DNA from: Streptomyces sp. MBT53
GTDB taxonomy: Bacteria > Actinomycetota > Actinomycetes > Streptomycetales > Streptomycetaceae
Assembly: GCF_016654115.1 (NCBI RefSeq)
Contig: NZ_JAEQAZ010000050.1
Coordinates: 1 to 64,000 of the forward strand
Direction of reading: 5' to 3'
Length of the DNA stretch: 64,000 nucleotides
Shown: one piece after another, positions 59,287 to 64,000 of the stretch
Position numbering within the stretch: the first letter of the stretch is position 1
Layout of the letters: each line of letters starts with the position of its first letter
The notes under the pieces: generated by a model
Seen by the model: the letters and a program-made list of their open reading frames with translations, nothing else
What the model was told of the DNA's origin: nothing
Database searches by the model: none
Position numbers and translations under genes: made by a program

Positions 59287-60708
59287 ATGACGACAAGGCG
59301 CGCTTTTTTAGCGCGGGTTGTGGGGGTGGGGACCACCGCAGCGGTCGCCGCGTCGGGCCTCGCGGCCTGTGACTCCAACAGCGACAGTGACAGCGGTGGT
59401 AGCGGTGGCGGCGGGCATGTGAAAGGCGCCACCGCCATCACCCAGGTCTACGGCGACGGGCAGAAGTTCATCGCCGTGGCCGTCGAGTACGACACCGCGA
59501 TCGACACGTCCGCGCTCACGAAGACGTCGTTCACCGTCGAGGGGCGGACCGTCACCAAGGTCTACGCCAACACCGGCGCGGCCCTCGCCGACCAGGGCAA
59601 GGACGGGCCGTACGTCATCGTGGAGCTTTCCCCGGACGACGACGGCGCGTTGTTGTGGGGAGGTGTGGGCGGGGGTGGAGGCGCGGCGGGGAGCGCGCAG
59701 CCGTCGGCGTCCGCCTCCGCCTCCGCCTCCGCCTCCGGAAGCCCCTATGTCATCCCCGGCCCCCAGGTCGGCTCGACCGGCGGCCCTGCCACCATCAGGG
59801 CGGCGAAGGGCACCGTGGTCCAGTCCGGCGCCGTCACGACGACCGGCGGCACCCGCTATGCCGCCGCCGACGACACCAAGGTCGCCACCGGCCACACCGT
59901 GAACCTGATCGTCGACGACTTCCAGCAGTTCACGTACAAGGACCCGAAGACCGGCAGGTCACTGCCGTACAACCTCTACGTCCCCGAGGGCTACGACCGG
60001 ACCGAGTCCTATCCGCTGGTCCTCTTCATGCATGACGCGAGCCTGATCAGTACGACCGTGCGGGCGACGCTGGTGCAGGGGCTCGGCGCGGTGTGCTGGG
60101 CCGCTCCCGAGGAGCAGGCGGAGCGGCCGGCGTTCGTGCTGGCGCCGCAGTACCCGGAGGTGGTCGTGGGCGACGACTACAGGCCGACGTCGCTCTTCGA
60201 CACCACCGCCGACCTGGTCCGGGAGTTGGCGGGCAAGTACAGCATCGACACCGAACGGCTGTACTCCACCGGCCAGTCGATGGGGGCGATGATGACCCTC
60301 GGCCTGAACATCAAGTACACCGACCTCTTCGCCGCTTCGTGGGTCGTCGCCGGCCAGTGGCCCGCCGCCCAGGCCGCGCCGCTGGCGAAGAAGAACCTCT
60401 GGGTCACCGTCTCGCAGGGCGACACGAAGGCGTATCCCGGGGAGAACGCCATCATGGCCGTCGTCGAGAAGGCCGGTACGAAGGTGAGCCGCGCGATCTG
60501 GGACGGGCAGTCCACGGCGGCGGAGTTCGCCGCGGACGTCAAGGCCATGGCGGCCAAGGGCACCACGGTCAACTACGCGACGTTCAAGAAGGGTTCGACC
60601 CTGGCCGGAGGCCTGGCCAACGCGCACGGCGTCGAGCACAACTCCACCTGGCCGATCGCGTACACCATCGAGGGCGTCCGGGAGTGGATCTTCCAGCAGC
60701 GCAAATAG
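59287..60708 (+). CDS. Tat-type lipoprotein esterase/PHB-depolymerase-like
   Basis: 473-aa exported alpha/beta hydrolase. TTRRAFLARVV is a twin-arginine signal and SGLAACDS a lipobox (Cys ~25), so it is likely a lipid-anchored outer protein. A beta-type region covers ~40-170 with a Gly/Ser/Ala-rich linker (SAQPSASASASASASGS). The hydrolase domain has SYPLVLFMHDASL, the nucleophile elbow STGQSMGAMMTL, and a final His in AHGVEHNSTW. It resembles secreted esterases of the PHB depolymerase/feruloyl esterase class. ATG 59287 with GAGGTG upstream. Likely an operon with the ceramidase-like gene. Confidence 0.85.
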   Translation: MTTRRAFLARVVGVGTTAAVAASGLAACDSNSDSDSGGSGGGGHVKGATAITQVYGDGQKFIAVAVEYDTAIDTSALTKTSFTVEGRTVTKVYANTGAALADQGKDGPYVIVELSPDDDGALLWGGVGGGGGAAGSAQPSASASASASASGSPYVIPGPQVGSTGGPATIRAAKGTVVQSGAVTTTGGTRYAAADDTKVATGHTVNLIVDDFQQFTYKDPKTGRSLPYNLYVPEGYDRTESYPLVLFMHDASLISTTVRATLVQGLGAVCWAAPEEQAERPAFVLAPQYPEVVVGDDYRPTSLFDTTADLVRELAGKYSIDTERLYSTGQSMGAMMTLGLNIKYTDLFAASWVVAGQWPAAQAAPLAKKNLWVTVSQGDTKAYPGENAIMAVVEKAGTKVSRAIWDGQSTAAEFAADVKAMAAKGTTVNYATFKKGSTLAGGLANAHGVEHNSTWPIAYTIEGVREWIFQQRK

Positions 60709-60736
60709 GCCCCCCGGCCAGGGCAGTTGGTCCGGT

Positions 60737-62005
60737 TCAGCCGCCGAGGCGCTTCTCCATCAGCGTCACCGCGTACGGGCTCCCCGCCCCGCCGTCCTTC
60801 GCCCGCTGTTCGCCTACGACGGTGTAGCCCGCCGACTCGTAGTAGGCGCGCAGGCGGGGGTTGGCGGAGAGGCAGTCGAGGCGGGCGTACGGGCGGCCCG
60901 TCGCGGTGATACGGGACTCCGCCTGCGCGAGCAGCCGGCGTCCCGTGCCCGGCGGTGCCGTGTGCGGGGTCGTCATCAGGCGGTGGACGTAACCGGCGTC
61001 GGGCGGGCGCGGGCCCCAGGCGGCGGGGTCGTTCCACCAGAGTTCGCAGGCGCCGGCCAGGGACTCGTCGGCGTACGCCAGCCACACCTCGCCTTCCCGC
61101 ACGCGCCGCAGGAAGTGGGCCTCGTCCTTCTCGCCCGGCTTCCACTGGTCGATGCCCCGGGCGAGTTGCCACAGGGCCGCGCTGTCCCGGAGGCGGACGA
61201 GCGCGACGGCGTCCGCCGCGACGGCCTTGCGATAGGTCAACTCCGGCCAGACGGTGGGCTGTTCCTCGAGCAGCTTGTCACGCAGGGTGGTTGAGAGGGC
61301 CGACGCGTCGAGGGACAGAGCTTTGGTCACATAGCCCTCGACCGAGCCGTAGCGACTGGTCAGTCCGGCGAGGAACAGGCGCATGACGGCTGCCGGGGCA
61401 TGGCCCCAGGCCGGCCAGACCGGGCTACGGTCGCCGTTGCGGGCCCGCCAGGCCGACAGGAGTGCGGGGGTGGCGAGTTCGGTGAGGGTGAAGTCCTCGA
61501 CGATCGTCTCCTCGGGGACGCCGAGCAGGCCGAGGACCAAGGCCGCGAGCAGGCCGGTGCGGTCCTTGCCGGACGCGCAGTGGAAGACGAGCGGGGTGTC
61601 CTGCTCGGCCGCCGCCGCGATCAGTTCCAGGGCCCGTGCGATCTCCTCCGTGCCGTCCTCGGCGACCTCCGCGTACCGCTCCGCCAGGTACGGCCCGGGT
61701 TCGGTGTCGGGGGTCAACACCGCCTGGTCGTAAGGCCGATGCTCGATGCTCAGGTTGTGGTACGTGAACGACTCGTGCTCCGGGATACGACCCCTGCGCT
61801 CGATCTCCCAGGGGTAGCGGAGGTCGATCACCGTGCCGATGCCGAGGTCGAGGAAGCGGGTCCAGGCGTCGGTGTTTTCGCTCAACTTGCCCAGGGAGTC
61901 GGCCCGGTAGAGGAGCCCGGGGCGGACGCGGCGGCCGTCCGGGGTCGGATAGCCGCCCAGGTCACGGAAGTTGGGGAGGTCGTCGAAGGGGAGGTGTCTG
62001 TCCAC
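60737..62005 (-). CDS. Tyrosine phosphatase fused to a GNAT acetyltransferase
   Basis: 422-aa two-domain cytoplasmic protein. Residues ~8-250 are a protein tyrosine/serine phosphatase: NFRDLGGYPTPDGRRVRPG and LLYRADSL, then the active-site loop FHCASGKDRTG with C143 and R149 (Cx5R). Residues ~256-420 are a GNAT acetyltransferase: LTYRKAVAADAVALVRLRDS, VHRLMTTPHTAPPGTGRRLL with the acetyl-CoA loop, and RLDCLSANPRLRAYYESAGY. Each half is usually a separate protein in Streptomyces. GTG 62005 with no Shine-Dalgarno but a TAAAGT hexamer 8 nt upstream, so it may be leaderless. Substrates unknown. Confidence 0.9.
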   Translation of the reverse strand: MDRHLPFDDLPNFRDLGGYPTPDGRRVRPGLLYRADSLGKLSENTDAWTRFLDLGIGTVIDLRYPWEIERRGRIPEHESFTYHNLSIEHRPYDQAVLTPDTEPGPYLAERYAEVAEDGTEEIARALELIAAAAEQDTPLVFHCASGKDRTGLLAALVLGLLGVPEETIVEDFTLTELATPALLSAWRARNGDRSPVWPAWGHAPAAVMRLFLAGLTSRYGSVEGYVTKALSLDASALSTTLRDKLLEEQPTVWPELTYRKAVAADAVALVRLRDSAALWQLARGIDQWKPGEKDEAHFLRRVREGEVWLAYADESLAGACELWWNDPAAWGPRPPDAGYVHRLMTTPHTAPPGTGRRLLAQAESRITATGRPYARLDCLSANPRLRAYYESAGYTVVGEQRAKDGGAGSPYAVTLMEKRLGG

Positions 62006-62013
62006 GGACGGTG

Positions 62014-62019
62014 ACTTTA
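62014..62019 (-). promoter_or_regulatory. -10 hexamer of a leaderless promoter for the phosphatase/GNAT gene
   Basis: TAAAGT on the minus strand, 8 nt before GTG 62005. It lies only 16 nt from the end of the upstream NmrA-type gene (62036), so an operon with that gene is also possible. Confidence 0.4.
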
Positions 62020-62035
62020 TGTGGTGGCCGGGACC

Positions 62036-62914
62036 CTATCCGGCCGTGGCGGGTCGGCGGAACGCGTCGGCGTGACGTGCGCACCAGTCCGCGAACGTCC
62101 GGGGCCTGCGGCCGAGCAGGCGCTCCACGGTGTCCGTCCGCACTCCGACGGTGTCGGCGCGCATCAGCGCGAAGCCCTCGGTGACGGCGGCGGCCAGTGC
62201 CGGGGGAGCGCCGTGCGGGAAGCGGAACCGTACGATCTCGTCCGGTGTGGTGGTGGCCCTGACCTCGATGGTGCGGCCGACGGTCTCGGAGATGATCCGG
62301 ACCTGCTCGGCGACGGTGAAGGTCTCGTCGCCGGTGAGGACGTACTCCTCGTCCTCCTCCGCGTGGCCGGTCAGGACGTGGGCGGCGACCGCGGCGATGT
62401 CGGCGGGGTCGATCGGCGCGTAGCGGCCGGGGCCGACCGGGTCGAGGACGTAGTCGCCGGCGTGGATGGTGGGCAGCCAGTCGAGGGCGTTGGTCATGAA
62501 GCCGCCGGGCCGGAGGAAGGTGGCGGGGATGCCGGCGGCGCGGATGATCCGCTCGCGCTCGTGGTGCCAGCGGCCCATGGCGGGGACCGGGTCGAGCAGG
62601 ACGTGGGCGGAGGACAGGTGCACGATGTGCCGCACTCCGGCCGCGCGGGCGGCGGCCACCACCGCGGTGGTGTGCTCGGTGCCGATGCCCTGGGTGAGCA
62701 GGAACAGCTTGTCCACGCCGGTGAGGGCGGGGGTGAGGGTGTCGGGGTTCCCGAAGTCTCCTACGGCGAGTTCGGCGCGGTCGGACGGGGGCAGTCCGGC
62801 GGCTCGTGCGCGGGCGGGGTCGCGGACGAGGAGTCGTAACTTCTCGTCCCTGGCGTCGAGTTCGCGGGCGAGGGCGCGGCCGATGTTTCCGGTGGCACCG
62901 GTGACCAGTATCAT
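62036..62914 (-). CDS. NmrA-like NAD(P)-binding protein
   Basis: 292-aa atypical SDR. MILVTGATGNIGRALARELD is the glycine-rich nucleotide motif, LLVRDPARARAAGLP binds the adenine phosphate side, and AVGDFGNPDTLTPAL and HIVHLSSAHVLLDP are NmrA/quinone-oxidoreductase blocks. FLRPGGFMTNALDWLP is characteristic. The family includes NADPH-sensing regulators and quinone reductases; substrate unknown. ATG 62914 is preferred over a TTG four codons earlier because GGGAG lies 6 nt upstream. It is divergent from a MarR regulator that probably represses it. Confidence 0.9.
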   Translation of the reverse strand: MILVTGATGNIGRALARELDARDEKLRLLVRDPARARAAGLPPSDRAELAVGDFGNPDTLTPALTGVDKLFLLTQGIGTEHTTAVVAAARAAGVRHIVHLSSAHVLLDPVPAMGRWHHERERIIRAAGIPATFLRPGGFMTNALDWLPTIHAGDYVLDPVGPGRYAPIDPADIAAVAAHVLTGHAEEDEEYVLTGDETFTVAEQVRIISETVGRTIEVRATTTPDEIVRFRFPHGAPPALAAAVTEGFALMRADTVGVRTDTVERLLGRRPRTFADWCARHADAFRRPATAG

Positions 62915-62946
62915 TGCGGCTCCCAAAGTCGTTTGCCGTCTAATGA

Positions 62947-62958
62947 GTTCGCGAGAAC
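62947..62958. promoter_or_regulatory. Candidate MarR operator in the divergent gap
   Basis: GTTCGCGAGAAC: outer arms GTTC/GAAC are inverted around GCGA. It lies in the 126-nt gap between the NmrA-type gene and the MarR gene. Direct repeats GCCGTC near 62935 and 62979 flank it. Assignment is inference only. Confidence 0.3.
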
Positions 62959-63040
62959 GCTAGCCGGTGAATGATTAGCCGTCAATCGACTTGCCGGGTC
63001 CACCCGGCAACGCCCGTGTCGTCTGTCATGGAAGGCCGCC

Positions 63041-63490
63041 ATGTCCGAGTTCCTGGACCTGCACGGCAGGACGTCGAAGGTGCTCCGCTCGCTCGCCGAC
63101 GCGGCCATGCGGCGGCACGGGCTGCACGTCGGCCAGAACCACCTGCTCGCCGTGCTCTGGGAACGCGACGGCGCCACACCCGGCGAGGTCGCCGCCGCGC
63201 TGCACGTCACCACGCCCACCGTCGTCAAGATGGCCGACCGGATGACCGCGTCCGGGCTGCTCACCCGACGCCGCGACGACCGGGACAACCGGCTCGTCCG
63301 GCTCTGGCTCACCGACGCGGGGCGCGCGCTGCGCGAACCGGTCGAGGCGGAACGGCAGTTGATCGAGGAGCGGGTCACCGCGGACCTCACCGAGGCCGAA
63401 CGCGCGGCCCTGCTCAGCGCCTTGAGGAAGGTCCACCGCTCGGCGAGCGAGTTCTTGAACGAGCCGGTCGACCACACCGACTCGGCGTGA
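63041..63490 (+). CDS. MarR-family transcriptional regulator
   Basis: 149-aa winged-helix repressor: HGLHVGQNHLLAVLWERDG, then TPGEVAAALHVTTPTVVKMA and RMTASGLLTRRRDDRDNRLV with the wing. Dimerisation helices flank it (SEFLDLHGRTSKVLRSLADA at the start, SALRKVHRSASEF at the end). MarR proteins respond to phenolic or oxidising ligands and usually repress a divergent neighbour, here the NmrA-type oxidoreductase. ATG 63041 gives a normal family length. Confidence 0.92.
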   Translation: MSEFLDLHGRTSKVLRSLADAAMRRHGLHVGQNHLLAVLWERDGATPGEVAAALHVTTPTVVKMADRMTASGLLTRRRDDRDNRLVRLWLTDAGRALREPVEAERQLIEERVTADLTEAERAALLSALRKVHRSASEFLNEPVDHTDSA

Positions 63491-63500
63491 AGAGCCGGCG

Positions 63501-63677
63501 CTACTTGTTCGGCGCGTGCGTCACCGCGTAGATCATCACGAACGCGACGATGTGGATGCCGAAGAGGAAGTAGGCGAGGAAGTACCAGACCTTGCGCTCG
63601 TTCCTGGTCTCCTCGGCCAACCGGCGCTTGTCCAGGGCCTCTTGGGAGTTGTCCGAATTGCCCTCCGCGTCGGGCAT
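63501..63677 (-). CDS. 58-aa single-helix membrane protein
   Basis: ATG 63677 opens a 58-aa frame: an acidic, charged N-terminus (MPDAEGNSDNSQEALDKRRL, then AEETRNERK) and one membrane helix (VWYFLAYFLFGIHIVAFVMI) with a short tail ending APNK. GGGAG lies 5 nt before the ATG. Its ATG overlaps the stop of the upstream SDR gene (TGATG), so it is translationally coupled to that enzyme. No family recognised; could be a membrane tether or small regulator of the SDR. Confidence 0.75.
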   Translation of the reverse strand: MPDAEGNSDNSQEALDKRRLAEETRNERKVWYFLAYFLFGIHIVAFVMIYAVTHAPNK

Positions 63678-64000
63678 CACAGCTCCCGGTGGACCTTGGT
63701 GTTCGAGGCCTGGGCGCGCGGGCGGACGACGAGCAGGTCGATGTTGACGTGGCTGGGGCGGGTGACCGCCCAGGAGATCGTGTCGGCCACGTCGTCCGCC
63801 GTGAGCGGCTCGGCGACGCCCGCGTAGACCTTCGCCGCCTTCTCCGCGTCCCCGCCGAACCGGGTCAGCGCGAACTCGTCCGTCTTGACCATGCCGGGCG
63901 CGACCTCGATGACCCGGACCGGGGTGCCGACGATCTCCAGACGCAGCGTCTCGGCGAGGACGTGAGCGCCGTGCTTGGCGGCGACATAGCCCGCGCCGCC
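63677..64000 (-). CDS. Short-chain dehydrogenase/reductase, N-terminal part beyond the window
   Basis: The frame is open to the window edge; 107 C-terminal residues are visible. GYVAAKHGAHVLAETLRLEI contains the catalytic YxxxK, and VRVIEVAPGMVKTDEF is the post-catalytic PG block. ADDVADTISWAVTRPSHVNI is the typical NADP-dependent SDR C-terminus of the YdfG/serine-dehydrogenase-like group. The cofactor-binding half is outside the window. It overlaps the small membrane protein gene by one base. Confidence 0.88.
   Translation of the reverse strand, partial: GGAGYVAAKHGAHVLAETLRLEIVGTPVRVIEVAPGMVKTDEFALTRFGGDAEKAAKVYAGVAEPLTADDVADTISWAVTRPSHVNIDLLVVRPRAQASNTKVHREL

Overview
This window is chromosomal DNA from a Streptomyces, or a very close relative. 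The base composition is very GC-rich, GTG and TTG starts are common, and gene order matches the conserved developmental/heme segment of that genus. That segment carries bldN and rsbN, rex-hemA-hemC-hemD and hemB, and further along a convergent argS/lysS pair. No rRNA, tRNA, CRISPR array, transposase or phage structural gene was seen.

Layout. 1-2.3 kb: a tandem repeat array, a SapA-like secreted protein, a putative phosphatase, the small BldC-like regulator bdtA and the 32-aa ribosomal protein bS22. 2.4-8.5 kb: an epimerase and an acyltransferase, then rsbN and bldN (anti-sigma and developmental sigma factor) on the minus strand, a HAD-IB hydrolase and a glutaredoxin-like protein. A promoter resembling the sigma-BldN type sits before rsbN, and a large inverted repeat sits before bldN. 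8.7-16 kb: a Rex operator, then rex-hemA-hemC-hemD with overlapping start/stop codons, a second repeat array, a Sel1/TPR protein and hemB. 16-26.8 kb: accessory metabolism and regulators, including an FHA-monooxygenase fusion, an arylamine N-acetyltransferase, and an XRE/DUF397/ATPase cluster. 26.8-34.6 kb: a SigE-family sigma factor with a membrane partner whose outer domain resembles the SecD P1 head, a DUF4331/Tat pair, an OsmC/O-methyltransferase/GlxA cluster, and a large glycosyltransferase.

34.8-48 kb is the most striking accessory island: a secreted FG-GAP protein, a secreted DNRLRE/LamG protein and a 2291-aa secreted Rhs protein. The Rhs protein ends in a Hint autoprocessing domain and a C-terminal domain that looks like a zinc-binding HNH-type nuclease. 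It is followed by an Imm21-like immunity gene and a frameshifted barstar-like gene. This reads as a polymorphic toxin/immunity locus. 48-55 kb: argS, lysS, a DUF2637 membrane protein and two related DUF3558-like lipoproteins. 55.5-57.6 kb: an RtcB RNA ligase convergent with a free-standing LAGLIDADG endonuclease. 57.9-64 kb: a Tat-exported ceramidase-like protein and esterase, a tyrosine-phosphatase/GNAT fusion, an NmrA/MarR divergent pair, a 58-aa membrane protein and a truncated SDR at the window edge.

Functional themes are redox-controlled heme synthesis (Rex operator), sporulation control (BldN/RsbN/BdtA), cell-surface antagonism (Rhs island) and RNA repair (RtcB). Several genes appear to be leaderless, with a -10 hexamer six to eight bases before the start codon.
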